From Nitrosomonadaceae bacterium (GTDB lineage Bacteria; Pseudomonadota; Gammaproteobacteria; Burkholderiales; Nitrosomonadaceae), in assembly GCA_919902625.1 (NCBI GenBank), contig CAKKRO010000063.1:1-15306 (forward strand): DNA of 15,306 bases. The letters run 5' to 3'. Position 1 is the stretch's first letter. The number at the start of each line of letters is the position of its first letter. Shown in pieces: positions 1 to 7,085 of the stretch. The translations under genes were made by a program, and so were the position numbers. A model generated the notes under the pieces. It made no database searches, was not told the DNA's origin, and was given only the letters and a program-made list of their open reading frames with translations.

Positions 1-56
1 ACCGCGTGGTCTATGATATTTCCGGCAAGCCGCCAGCGACGATTGAGTGGGAATAG
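1..56 (+). CDS. guaA: GMP synthase (glutamine-hydrolysing), C-terminal end only
   Basis: Only the last 17 codons and a TAG stop (54-56) are inside the window, in the frame beginning at base 3. The visible peptide is RVVYDISGKPPATIEWE, which is the highly conserved C-terminus of GuaA, the enzyme that aminates XMP to GMP using glutamine and ATP. In GuaA this segment belongs to the C-terminal dimerisation domain and contributes to XMP binding. Recognition rests on this short but very characteristic tail (the KPPATIEWE ending). The rest of the gene lies upstream of the window. A strong hairpin terminator follows about 100 bases downstream. Confidence 0.9.
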   Translation, partial: RVVYDISGKPPATIEWE

Positions 57-156
57 AGCCATCAATGCAGCTGTCGATAAGCCCAGCAACCACTTACTGA
101 CTTATAGGACTTTCTACTTATTCAATTGAGTAAATTCATTATCCAGAGTAAAAGAA

Positions 157-187
157 AAAGCCCTTCTGAATCTATCAGAAGGGCTTT
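157..187. terminator. Bidirectional intrinsic terminator between guaA and the VCBS-protein gene
   Basis: A perfect 13-bp stem (157-169 pairing with 175-187; left arm AAAGCCCTTCTGA) encloses a 5-base loop. On the plus strand it is followed by a T-rich stretch (CTTATTTATTCTT). On the minus strand the A-rich flank at 151-159 gives a strong U-tract. It lies between two convergent genes and can therefore end transcription of both guaA (plus) and the 260-1927 gene (minus). Confidence 0.9.
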
Positions 188-259
188 CTTATTTATTCTT
201 GTTTAACTATATCTGTTGCAGGATACTCTTAATTTATACACTCTGATAAGAAATTAATT

Positions 260-1927
260 TTAACTAAAACCAGCATCTCCTGTATATCCTACAAGAATAA
301 TTGTATAGTCCTCAACCACATCAATCCACTCAGCATTCTTACCTTCTCCAATTTTCACTTTATCAGTATAGGTAATAGCTATTGAAGTATCATCAATTCC
401 ATCGTTTAAATAATCCTTAATTGTTACTCCATCAGGCACTAAGCCAAATTTAGGGCTTGTAAGATGCAATGTATCATTACTATCAAAACCCTTAATCTCA
501 TATATACCATTTACCACATTCTTTCCATAATTAATATTGAATGAAGTCGATTCGTTAATAATAGGAGATGGAAGAGGCAGGTCTGTACTTGATTCAGTTG
601 TACCAGTGATATTAATGGTCACATTGGTCTTTGTGTTATCAGCACTAAATACTTCAAATGTCTCAGTATAAATCTGACCAGCCACAAGCTCCTCATCTGC
701 ACTGGTGATGTCATAAGTCCAGACTCCATTCTCACCAATTGAAAATAAACCATAAGAACCCACAGCATCTTGCTGCAACTGAAAAGTACTGGAATTATCT
801 ATATCAGTTATAGCAAGAACTCCTTCAGTGCCTCCATCGCTCTCAAGTATATTCTTTTCAGAATCGCCACTGAATTCAGCAGCATCATTCGTACCAGTGA
901 TGCTAACGGTTACACTGGTCTCTGTTCCATCAACGCTGAATACAGCAAATTCATCAGTAATCGTGTCATCCACATTTAGCTCGTCAAAAGCGCTATCAGC
1001 CACATAGCTCCAGTTACCATCTTCATCGATTGAGAAGGAGCCATGGCCATCAGTTAACGTAGTCCCTGTCTGCTCAATGAATTTCTCTGGATTGTCCACA
1101 TCGGTAATAGTGAGTTTTCCATCAGTACTCAATACATCGTTCGTCTCTGACAAACCAATCCCAACAGAACTTAAAATTGCCGGATCATTCGTGCCAGTGA
1201 TGCTAACGGTTACACTGGTCTTTGTTCCATCAACGCTGAATACAGCAAATTCATCAGTAATCGTGTCATCCACATTTAGCTCGTCAAAAGCGCTATCAGC
1301 CACATAGCTCCAGTTACCATCTTCATCGATTGAGAAGGAGCCATGGCCATCAGTTAACGTAGTCCCTGTCTGCTCAATGAATTTCTCTGGATTGTCCACA
1401 TCGGTAATAGTGAGTTTTCCATCAGTACTCAATACATCGTTCGTCTCTGACAAACCAATTCCCACAGAACCCAGAATTGCCGGATCATTAACACCATCAA
1501 TGCGCACCCTGGCCGTAGCCCAGCTCAGCGTTCCATTACCAAGACGGATTGCATAAGTAAAGGTATCTGTCAAGTATCCGCCCACATTCAGCTTCTGAAG
1601 CGCTGTTTTAAACAACTCAGAAGCAGTTGAGATGTCATAACCCACTTTCCCATCTGAGGTAATCCAAATCTTGGCGCCGTTTGCGCTTGTATCTGCCGTA
1701 GATCCAGTAGTATCTTGTGTTAACAAATCGGTCGGCGATTTACCCCCAACACTCGTACCATTATCAAGTGACCAGAGAGTCTTAGCATTACCTCCATTAT
1801 CATTACCCATTACATCTAAAATTACTGAGCTATTAGAATCTTCTGTCAACCCTAAAAATACATCATCCTTTGCATGAGGAGTATTACCAAATGAGGTAAC
1901 AATACCTTTATTTATTGCAGCGGCCAT
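260..1927 (-). CDS. VCBS-repeat protein, probable type I secretion substrate
   Basis: This 555-residue acidic protein has no cysteine and no N-terminal signal peptide. Residues about 18-148 start with an Ig/cadherin-like segment (AKDDVFLGLTEDS, then LDVMGND) and end in VRIDGVND. Three VCBS-type units follow: 149-248, 249-348 (100 residues each, nearly identical) and a diverged 349-443, each ending in an ITGTN/ITGTT strand. A proline-containing linker leads to a C-terminal domain (about 458-555) with an IKGFDSNDTLHL motif and a hydrophobic strand near the end, which resembles C-terminal type I secretion signals. VCBS repeats are typical of large exported adhesins and surface proteins; at 555 residues this one is small, and it has no GGXGXDXXX calcium nonapeptides. 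The ATG has a good ribosome binding site (AGGAGA). No ABC exporter or membrane fusion protein is in the window, so the secretion route is inferred. The promoter probably lies in the AT-rich gap 1928-2178, where I could not choose one convincingly. The exact function is unknown. Confidence 0.85.
   Translation of the reverse strand: MAAAINKGIVTSFGNTPHAKDDVFLGLTEDSNSSVILDVMGNDNGGNAKTLWSLDNGTSVGGKSPTDLLTQDTTGSTADTSANGAKIWITSDGKVGYDISTASELFKTALQKLNVGGYLTDTFTYAIRLGNGTLSWATARVRIDGVNDPAILGSVGIGLSETNDVLSTDGKLTITDVDNPEKFIEQTGTTLTDGHGSFSIDEDGNWSYVADSAFDELNVDDTITDEFAVFSVDGTKTSVTVSITGTNDPAILSSVGIGLSETNDVLSTDGKLTITDVDNPEKFIEQTGTTLTDGHGSFSIDEDGNWSYVADSAFDELNVDDTITDEFAVFSVDGTETSVTVSITGTNDAAEFSGDSEKNILESDGGTEGVLAITDIDNSSTFQLQQDAVGSYGLFSIGENGVWTYDITSADEELVAGQIYTETFEVFSADNTKTNVTINITGTTESSTDLPLPSPIINESTSFNINYGKNVVNGIYEIKGFDSNDTLHLTSPKFGLVPDGVTIKDYLNDGIDDTSIAITYTDKVKIGEGKNAEWIDVVEDYTIILVGYTGDAGFS
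884..1483 (-). repeat. Two-copy 300-bp tandem repeat inside the VCBS gene
   Basis: Bases 884-1183 and 1184-1483 align without gaps at a period of exactly 300 bp (100 codons). I counted seven mismatches (at 893, 922, 1160, 1163, 1171, 1172 and 1174 of the first copy), so 293/300 are identical, with a mismatch-free stretch at 923-1159. Because the period is a whole number of codons, gain or loss of a unit keeps the reading frame. The neighbouring third VCBS unit is far more diverged, so this pair reflects a recent duplication or ongoing gene conversion. Confidence 0.95.
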
Positions 1928-2178
1928 GATCTTCTCCTAACATTCTTAATTATCATTCTACTTATTTTCAATTTTACACTTTCTCTGAAAAAGAAGGAAT
2001 ATATCCTATATATAATTTCTTATTTTCCTACAATTATTACAGATTACAGGAATTTGTTATTACTCTATGATTAATAAAATATTTATTGTATAAGTCGTAA
2101 CATTCATCAATAGTTCATCACAATTAAATACAAAATCACTTTATCCCTCAATAATCGTATTAATTCTGAATAATTTAT

Positions 2179-2523
2179 TTATGTATCATTGATAAGCTGC
2201 CTTCCATACATAATAACGACCACGCCGATTAAACAAATCATTACTCCGATCCAATCCGTGACAGTAGGACGGACAGCATCGACTGCCCATAACCACATCA
2301 GAGCCGTAAAGATATAAACACCACCATAGGCGGCATAAACACGACCCGCAGCTTGAGGATGGAGCGTCAGCAGCCAGACAAACATTCCCAAACTGATTGC
2401 GGCCGGAATGAGCAGCCAGAATGACTTTCCCTCTTTTAACCAAAGATAAGGCAGATAACAGCCAATTATTTCAGCGAGCGCAGTAACAGCAAACAAACCC
2501 AATGTTTTTAAAATTTCCATCAT
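2179..2523 (-). CDS. ynfA: YnfA/UPF0060 family small membrane protein
   Basis: This 114-residue protein has four predicted transmembrane segments and matches the YnfA family (108 residues in E. coli) along its whole length. Recognisable blocks are AEIIGCYLPYLWLK (17-30) and LLTLHP..AGRVYAAYGGVY (51-70), followed by ALMWLW and a final hydrophobic helix near 91-106. The family is structurally related to small multidrug resistance transporters, but a general physiological role is not firmly established. The start is either of two adjacent ATG codons (2521-2523 or 2518-2520); neither has a clear Shine-Dalgarno sequence. It is a single gene, transcribed divergently from rof across an inverted-repeat element. 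The 251 bp downstream, towards the VCBS gene, are AT-rich and show no clear terminator. Confidence 0.92.
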   Translation of the reverse strand: MMEILKTLGLFAVTALAEIIGCYLPYLWLKEGKSFWLLIPAAISLGMFVWLLTLHPQAAGRVYAAYGGVYIFTALMWLWAVDAVRPTVTDWIGVMICLIGVVVIMYGRQLINDT

Positions 2524-2613
2524 TTAGTTTTGAAACAATCTTAGAAAAAAATCCATGCCCGTTTGTATATCTTTTTTGATAACACTGCAAAAACAGAACC
2601 GGTCAGCTAATCC

Positions 2614-2724
2614 ATTTAAACCTAAAAACCGCAGTTGGGCGAGATGATCAGTTATTAATAAGTTTATTAGAACCATGCTTTGAATATCCATTCGAGCGGT
2701 CAACTGCGGTTTTTAGGTTTAAAT
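2614..2724. mobile_element. Candidate miniature inverted-repeat element (MITE-like or IS remnant)
   Basis: A perfect 24-bp inverted repeat (2614-2637 and 2701-2724) flanks a 63-bp AT-rich interior with no coding capacity, giving a 111-bp unit. The inner part of each arm reads CCTAAAAACCGCAGTTG or its complement; the outer part is ATTTAAA/TTTAAAT. Because TTTAAA is itself palindromic, the outermost bases could be a target-site duplication rather than part of the element, leaving 17-bp terminal repeats. No transposase is present, so any mobility would have to be supplied in trans. It sits in the divergent intergenic region between ynfA and rof. The inverted repeat is certain; the interpretation as a mobile element is inference. 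A transcribed copy would fold into a long hairpin. Confidence 0.55.
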
Positions 2725-2730
2725 ACTGCC

Positions 2731-2766
2731 TTGTTATCTTGCTTCTGGTATCGTATCCATTATTCT
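2731..2766 (+). promoter_or_regulatory. Possible promoter region of rof
   Basis: Two overlapping weak sigma-70-like pairs are visible: TTGTTA (2731-2736) with TATCCA (2754-2759) at 17-bp spacing, and TTGCTT (2739-2744) with TATTCT (2761-2766) at 16-bp spacing. Either would lie immediately downstream of the inverted-repeat element and 30-40 bases upstream of the rof start. A ribosome binding site (AAAGGA, 2782-2787) precedes the ATG. The choice between the pairs cannot be made from sequence alone. Confidence 0.3.
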
Positions 2767-2797
2767 TATTTAATACCACTCAAAGGAATCGATAACC

Positions 2798-3052
2798 ATG
2801 ACTCAAGATGCCATTTCGTGTGAACTTCATGATTTTGTGGAAGTAGCCTGTATGTACGGCTATCAGCTTAAACTCATCTTAAAAAACAATCAGATCATAG
2901 AAGGTAAAGCCGTTGATATTGTTAATTCTCCTGAAAGAAGAGAATGTCTGGTGATTGATAATGATTCGAGACAGCAAATCGAATTAACTCAGCTTGCCAG
3001 AATGCAGGTTCTCACCCCCCATGCCAAATTTAATGAAGTTGTTTTCCCGTAA
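2798..3052 (+). CDS. rof: Rho-binding antiterminator (Rof/YaeO family)
   Basis: This 84-residue protein is similar in length and pattern to E. coli Rof (YaeO), which binds the transcription terminator Rho and blocks its RNA loading. The family signature is visible near the N-terminus: I-S-C8 followed by D12, E15, A17 and C18 (ISCELHDFVEVAC). Then come alternating hydrophobic strands (LKLILKNNQIIEGKAVDI, then RRECLVIDN, then IELTQLARMQVL) that fit its Sm-like beta barrel. The ATG at 2798 has an AAAGGA ribosome binding site at good spacing. It stands alone, with ynfA divergent and mutY 130 bp downstream in the same direction; the gap 3053-3182 shows no convincing terminator. Assignment rests on pattern similarity rather than an alignment, so a general Sm-like protein remains a weaker alternative. 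Confidence 0.8.
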   Translation: MTQDAISCELHDFVEVACMYGYQLKLILKNNQIIEGKAVDIVNSPERRECLVIDNDSRQQIELTQLARMQVLTPHAKFNEVVFP

Positions 3053-3182
3053 GGTCTTGCAAAAGAATAGCTTTGTACTTGATCAATATCCTATAGGCAC
3101 TCTGTTAATCTTCTGATTCCAGAATAACAATTCCGACCTAAGTTCTACAGAAAACAGCTTAATCTTACCTACCGGCATAAAG

Positions 3183-4265
3183 ATGTCATCGATCGCAACC
3201 CAGTTAATTCATTGGCACAGGAAGCATGGCCGCCATCATCTCCCCTGGCAAGGCAACCGGGATCCCTATGCGATCTGGTTATCTGAAATCATGTTGCAAC
3301 AAACGCAAGTCAATACGGTCATCCCTTATTATGTGCGGTTCATGCAGGAGTTCCCTACAATCAGCAGTCTGGCACAGGCTCCGCTTGATACAATGCTGGC
3401 ACTTTGGAGCGGTCTGGGTTATTACTCACGCGCCCGGAACTTACACCGATCTGCTCACATCATTATGCAGGATTATCAAGGTCAATTTCCAGACACCCGG
3501 GAACTGATCCAGCGACTACCAGGAATCGGGCGCTCTACAGCTGCTGCCATAACAATTTTTGCTTATGGCAAACGCGATGCCATTTTAGATGGTAATGTTA
3601 AGCGAGTTCTTGCGCGTTATTTCGGTATTGCAGGTTACCCGGGAGAAAGTAAGATACAAAACCTGTTGTGGGAAAAAGCCGAAGAATCGTTACCCGCTAA
3701 CTATCGTGAAGGCCGAATTGAAACTTACACACAAGCCTTGATGGATCTGGGCGCTACAGTCTGCAGCCGTCACACCCCCCTTTGTACAACCTGCCCACTG
3801 CAACAACACTGTGTTGCGTACAAAGAAAATCGTGTGGCTCAATTTCCAGCTGTTAAACCCCGTAAACCTTTACCCAAAAAAGAAACAGTCTTTTTAATAC
3901 TCATGCACCAGCAAAAATTACTTTTTGAGAAAAGACCTCCATCGGGTATCTGGGGAGCATTATGGTGTCCGCCTGAAATTGAAGCCGGAGTAGATGCTGC
4001 GATTTATTGCCAACATCATTTGGGCATGAAAGTCCAATCACCTATTGAGCTGCCAACCATAGATCATCAATTTACCCATTACAAATTACGCATTCATTCA
4101 CAGTTGCTGAAAGTTGTTTCGAATAACCACGTCCAGCAAAATCAATTTATCTGGATTAAACCATCTGACGCGCTTGAACAAGCTATTCCGGCGCCTGTCA
4201 GAAAGCTGTTAAAACAAAATTTCTTATCGGATGACCGTGCCCATCAATATCTGAGTTCAAATTAA
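3183..4265 (+). CDS. mutY: A/G-specific adenine DNA glycosylase MutY
   Basis: This 360-residue protein (E. coli MutY has 350) removes adenine mispaired with 8-oxoguanine or guanine in base excision repair. The N-terminal catalytic domain has SEIMLQQTQV with the expected catalytic Glu35. A helix-hairpin-helix LPGIGRSTAAAI (112-123) precedes the catalytic Asp136 in AILDGNVKRVLAR. The four [4Fe-4S] cysteines C194, C201, C204 and C210 show the family spacing C-X6-C-X2-C-X5-C. The C-terminal part (about 230-345) is the NUDIX-like 8-oxoG recognition domain, including HQFTHYKL. All key residues are present. The ATG at 3183 has only a weak ribosome binding site, but the protein begins just before the conserved region as expected. 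The cyclo-ligase gene starts 5 bp after the stop, so the two are very probably cotranscribed. Confidence 0.97.
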   Translation: MSSIATQLIHWHRKHGRHHLPWQGNRDPYAIWLSEIMLQQTQVNTVIPYYVRFMQEFPTISSLAQAPLDTMLALWSGLGYYSRARNLHRSAHIIMQDYQGQFPDTRELIQRLPGIGRSTAAAITIFAYGKRDAILDGNVKRVLARYFGIAGYPGESKIQNLLWEKAEESLPANYREGRIETYTQALMDLGATVCSRHTPLCTTCPLQQHCVAYKENRVAQFPAVKPRKPLPKKETVFLILMHQQKLLFEKRPPSGIWGALWCPPEIEAGVDAAIYCQHHLGMKVQSPIELPTIDHQFTHYKLRIHSQLLKVVSNNHVQQNQFIWIKPSDALEQAIPAPVRKLLKQNFLSDDRAHQYLSSN

Positions 4266-4270
4266 AAACA

Positions 4271-4882
4271 ATGGATAATTTACTGGAGTGGAAGAAACAA
4301 CAACGCAAGCGATTGATTGCCGCTCGCGAAGCCCTATCGGAGGAGACTTATCAGCAATGGAGCCGGGCGATTTCTGATTTTCTTAAGCAAGGTTTTCCCA
4401 AACTTCAGAAAATGACCCTTGGAATTTATTGGCCATTTCGTGGCGAATACGATCCACGGCAAGTTGCCCGGTACTTTGGACAACAAGGAGCAACGCTCGC
4501 GCTACCGGAAGTTACCGGTAAGGATGAGCCGCTGTGTTTCCGTGAATGGTTGCCTGATACACCCATGAAAAACAGCGCTTATGGTATCCCTGTCCCTGTA
4601 GAGACCCGAGTAGTCAGGCTTGATGCGGTTATTATTCCAATGGTCGGCTTTGATCAGCATGGCTATCGATTGGGCTACGGCAGTGGTTATTTTGATCGCA
4701 CTCTGGCTACTTATCAGACACAACCGCTAACCATCGGGATTGCTTTTGAAATACAGCGATTAGCGAATGTCTATCCTCAATCGCATGATATCGCAATGCA
4801 TTATATCGTGACCGAAGCGGGTATTTTCCAAACTGGAAACGACAAACTCAAACCTATTTCCGCACCGCAATGTGACGGATAA
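4271..4882 (+). CDS. 5-formyltetrahydrofolate cyclo-ligase
   Basis: This 203-residue protein of the YgfA/MTHFS family performs the ATP-dependent conversion of 5-formyl-THF (folinic acid) to 5,10-methenyl-THF in cytosolic one-carbon metabolism. Visible features are the basic N-terminal segment KKQQRKRLIAAR (8-19), the conserved GIYWPFRGEYD region (51-61) and the signature GFDQHGYRLGYGSGYFDR (126-143) carrying the nucleotide-binding glycines. Length is normal. It follows mutY after only 5 bp and has no strong ribosome binding site of its own, which suggests translation linked to the upstream gene. It ends 22 bp from the convergent ubiX stop, and I see no clear terminator in that short gap. The gene has been called ygfA or fau in other bacteria. 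Confidence 0.95.
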   Translation: MDNLLEWKKQQRKRLIAAREALSEETYQQWSRAISDFLKQGFPKLQKMTLGIYWPFRGEYDPRQVARYFGQQGATLALPEVTGKDEPLCFREWLPDTPMKNSAYGIPVPVETRVVRLDAVIIPMVGFDQHGYRLGYGSGYFDRTLATYQTQPLTIGIAFEIQRLANVYPQSHDIAMHYIVTEAGIFQTGNDKLKPISAPQCDG

Positions 4883-4904
4883 GCACTTGAAAATGGCTTC
4901 CGTA

Positions 4905-5519
4905 TCAGCTTTCTGATCCCCAGCGAGGCATCAGGGTATGCTGGACCCCCAGATGATCAAGGATACGGGCAACAACAAAATCGACCATATCCTGTATCGT
5001 CTGCGGATGATGATAAAAACCCGGATTAGCCGGTAAAATGACCGCTCCGCTACGCGCCAGCTTAAGCATATTTTCCAGATGAATCGCAGAAAACGGCATT
5101 TCCCGTGGCACCAGAATAAGCTGCCGGTTTTCCTTTAACATGACATCCGCTGCCCGCTCTATCAGTTTCTGATTCATACCCGCCGCAATGGCCGCCAGGG
5201 TTCCCATGGTACAAGGGCAAACCACCATCGAATCGGCCGGATTTGAACCGGAAGCAACGGGCGCAAACCATTCTTCCCGTCCAAATACACGTAGCTGCCC
5301 TTCAGGCAGGCCATACAAGTGATTAAAGAACGCTTCGGCTTCCTTAGCGCGAGAAGGCAGGGCCAGATTCATTTCCTGCTGGGCCACAATCTGCGCTACC
5401 TGTGAATACAGAAGATAAACCTGCTTACCTTCAGCCACCAACATTTCCAGCAAACGAATACCATAAGGCATTCCAGATGCGCCGGTCAGTGCCAGCGTAA
5501 CAGTTTGAGGATTTTTCAT
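4905..5519 (-). CDS. ubiX: Flavin prenyltransferase UbiX
   Basis: This 204-residue protein transfers dimethylallyl phosphate to FMN to make prenylated FMN, the cofactor of UbiD-type decarboxylases in ubiquinone biosynthesis. Family landmarks are all present: the FMN-binding LTGASGMPYG (11-20), SGS (90-92), the VCPCTMGTLAAIAAG segment (100-114), the LVPREMPFS loop (136-144) and the PANPGFYHHP motif (163-172). Length is typical. It is the last gene of the minus-strand run, 71 bp after the hprK stop, and may be read through from hprK or have its own promoter; nothing decisive is visible in that gap. No ubiD partner lies in the window. Confidence 0.96.
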   Translation of the reverse strand: MKNPQTVTLALTGASGMPYGIRLLEMLVAEGKQVYLLYSQVAQIVAQQEMNLALPSRAKEAEAFFNHLYGLPEGQLRVFGREEWFAPVASGSNPADSMVVCPCTMGTLAAIAAGMNQKLIERAADVMLKENRQLILVPREMPFSAIHLENMLKLARSGAVILPANPGFYHHPQTIQDMVDFVVARILDHLGVQHTLMPRWGSES

Positions 5520-5590
5520 CTTAACCCGAATTGATCTGAGAGACTGCTGTCAATGATGATCACATAAAGAAATTGGGCAAATAATTTATT

Positions 5591-6550
5591 CTAACTTTCG
5601 TTTTTATCTACAGACTCGCTGCCCATTGCCTGTTCATGCCGTTCAATAAAATCCTTGGTGCTATCGATACCACGTAATTGCAAAACATAATTTCGTACCG
5701 CCGCCTCCACCAGAACTGCTAAATTCCGCCCCGCCGCTACAGGGATAATAACTTTACGGATATCAACATTCATAATGTTTTCATTGAGATTGCTGATAGG
5801 CAGTCGTTCCAATAAGCTGGGATCAGTCCCGCCACTGTTCTGCAAGTGAACAATCAGCTTCATATTCTTATGCCGCCGTACGGCTGTTTCGCCAAAAATT
5901 GTACGGATATTCAACATACCTAGCCCCCGTACTTCAAGGTAATCCCTTAACATCGGCGGGCAGCGGCCTTCCAGTGTTTCAGGTGCAATACGACGTAACT
6001 CCACCACGTCATCAGCTACCAGGCCATGTCCCCGGCTGATTAACTCCAGAGCCAATTCGCTTTTACCTACACCACTTTCACCGGTAATCATGACACCCAT
6101 ACCCAATACATCCAGAAGCACGCCATGCAAACAACAGGAAGGCGCCAAAACGCTTCCCAGATAAGTACGTATCAACCAGATAACTTCCAGACTAGGATAG
6201 GATGATCGCAGCAAGGGGATATTGAATGCATTGGCCATGTTATAGATTGATGCAGGAACTTCAGCATTATCCGCCACAATGATACATGCCAGGTTACTTT
6301 GTGTAAGCTGATTTATCTTTTTCTCAAGTGAGGTAGCTTCCAGATTATTTAAATAATGAATCTCATCACTACTGAGCACCTGAATCCAGTCTGGATGGAT
6401 AAAATTCAAATGACCAATCATGCCCTGAGCAGATTGGGCAATGGCCTCATCACTGAGCTCAGTACTGCCGCCACCCTGCCCCGCCACCCAGGTTAACTCA
6501 AGTTTCTCCTTTTTATCTTCAAATAGCTGAGCAATGCTAATTCGTGACAT
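5591..6550 (-). CDS. hprK: HPr kinase/phosphorylase
   Basis: HprK phosphorylates HPr on a regulatory serine with ATP and also removes that phosphate, coupling metabolic state to the PTS. I choose the ATG at 6548-6550, giving 319 residues that start MSRISIAQLFED as in the family; the longer reading (from 6652) adds 34 unrelated residues lying inside ptsN. A GGAAA ribosome binding site precedes the chosen ATG. The N-terminal domain (about 1-130) is followed by the kinase domain: the conserved His142 in LHGVLLD, P-loop GESGVGKS (157-164), DD (180-181) and the HprK signature EVRGLGMLNIRTIFG (206-220). The start overlaps the ptsN end by 14 bp, indicating translational coupling. Beta- and other proteobacteria often keep HprK with an incomplete, regulatory PTS, and EIIA-Ntr next door fits that. 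Confidence 0.96.
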   Translation of the reverse strand: MSRISIAQLFEDKKEKLELTWVAGQGGGSTELSDEAIAQSAQGMIGHLNFIHPDWIQVLSSDEIHYLNNLEATSLEKKINQLTQSNLACIIVADNAEVPASIYNMANAFNIPLLRSSYPSLEVIWLIRTYLGSVLAPSCCLHGVLLDVLGMGVMITGESGVGKSELALELISRGHGLVADDVVELRRIAPETLEGRCPPMLRDYLEVRGLGMLNIRTIFGETAVRRHKNMKLIVHLQNSGGTDPSLLERLPISNLNENIMNVDIRKVIIPVAAGRNLAVLVEAAVRNYVLQLRGIDSTKDFIERHEQAMGSESVDKNES

Positions 6551-7004
6551 TCGGTTTCCAGTCAACGATAAGTTGATGAATCTCCGCTGCATCCTTACAC
6601 TGCAAGATACTTTCACGGAACTGTTTATCGCTAAACATCTGCGCCAGCTCACTTAAAATCTGTAAGTGCTTGTCGGTAGCTTTTTCCGGCACCAATAAAA
6701 TACAAGCAATATTGACCGGTTGGCCGTCAGGCGCGTCAAATGGTATCGCTTCTTTCATGGTCACCAAAGCAGCAACCGCCTCACGCAACCCTTTTATACG
6801 GCCATGCGGAATAGCAACACCTTGCCCCAGGCCTGTTGAGCCTAGTTTCTCGCGTGCAAATAAGCTGTCAAAAACCTGACTGCGCGCGACTTGATTCGTA
6901 TTTTCAAATAGCAACCCAGCTTGTTCAAAAACACGCTTTTTACTGGCAACATCTAGGTTTACAATAATATTGGACTGCGGTAATAATTGCGAAATTAAAT
7001 TCAT
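6537..7004 (-). CDS. ptsN: PTS IIA-like nitrogen-regulatory protein EIIA-Ntr
   Basis: This 155-residue cytosolic protein of the fructose/mannitol EIIA family receives phosphate from the PTS-Ntr chain and acts by protein contact rather than sugar transport. The active-site histidine is His67 in GLGQGVAIPHGR (58-69), the family motif. The downstream block VNIACILLVPEKATDKHLQILSELAQMFSD is also typical. Length is close to that of E. coli PtsN (163). The ATG at 7004 has no clear Shine-Dalgarno sequence. The gene follows hpf after 124 bp containing two small inverted repeats, and its end overlaps hprK by 14 bp. The order rpoN-hpf-ptsN-hprK supports a role in nitrogen/carbon status signalling. Confidence 0.96.
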   Translation of the reverse strand: MNLISQLLPQSNIIVNLDVASKKRVFEQAGLLFENTNQVARSQVFDSLFAREKLGSTGLGQGVAIPHGRIKGLREAVAALVTMKEAIPFDAPDGQPVNIACILLVPEKATDKHLQILSELAQMFSDKQFRESILQCKDAAEIHQLIVDWKPNVTN

Positions 7005-7048
7005 GAAAAAATAAGATTATTTAAATCAATGCTAATGAAGTGGCAAAC

Positions 7049-7085
7049 TTCTTAATTACAATTAAGAAAGTATTTCAAGAAATAC
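7049..7085. repeat. Pair of small inverted repeats between hpf and ptsN
   Basis: Two adjacent perfect inverted repeats lie here: TTCTTAATT/AATTAAGAA (7049-7057 and 7060-7068) and GTATTTC/GAAATAC (7070-7076 and 7079-7085), each with a 2-base centre. Read on the minus strand, the second forms a small hairpin followed by TTTCTT, which could attenuate transcription after hpf. Both stems are A/T-rich and weak, so a regulatory or terminating role is only a possibility. Confidence 0.35.

Noticed and set aside
1077..1307. Open frames on the plus strand across the VCBS gene (also 770-979 and 1671-1877)
   Set aside because: They are antisense to a well-supported repeat protein, have no recognisable product, and arise from the repeated codon pattern.
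884..1483. Repeats considered as a CRISPR array or multi-copy satellite
   Set aside because: There are two 300-bp units lying wholly inside one reading frame, with no spacers and no short repeat. They are protein-domain repeats.
1928..2178. Possible promoters or a small gene in the AT-rich gap upstream of the VCBS gene
   Set aside because: Several weak -35/-10 pairs can be drawn on the minus strand in this very AT-rich sequence and none stands out. There is no plausible open frame with a ribosome binding site.
4883..4904. Terminator search between the convergent cyclo-ligase gene and ubiX
   Set aside because: The gap is only 22 bp, and I see no convincing hairpin in it or in the adjoining gene ends.
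6551..6652. 34-residue N-terminal extension of hprK
   Set aside because: It lies inside ptsN in another frame and does not resemble HprK. The ATG at 6550 has a better ribosome binding site.
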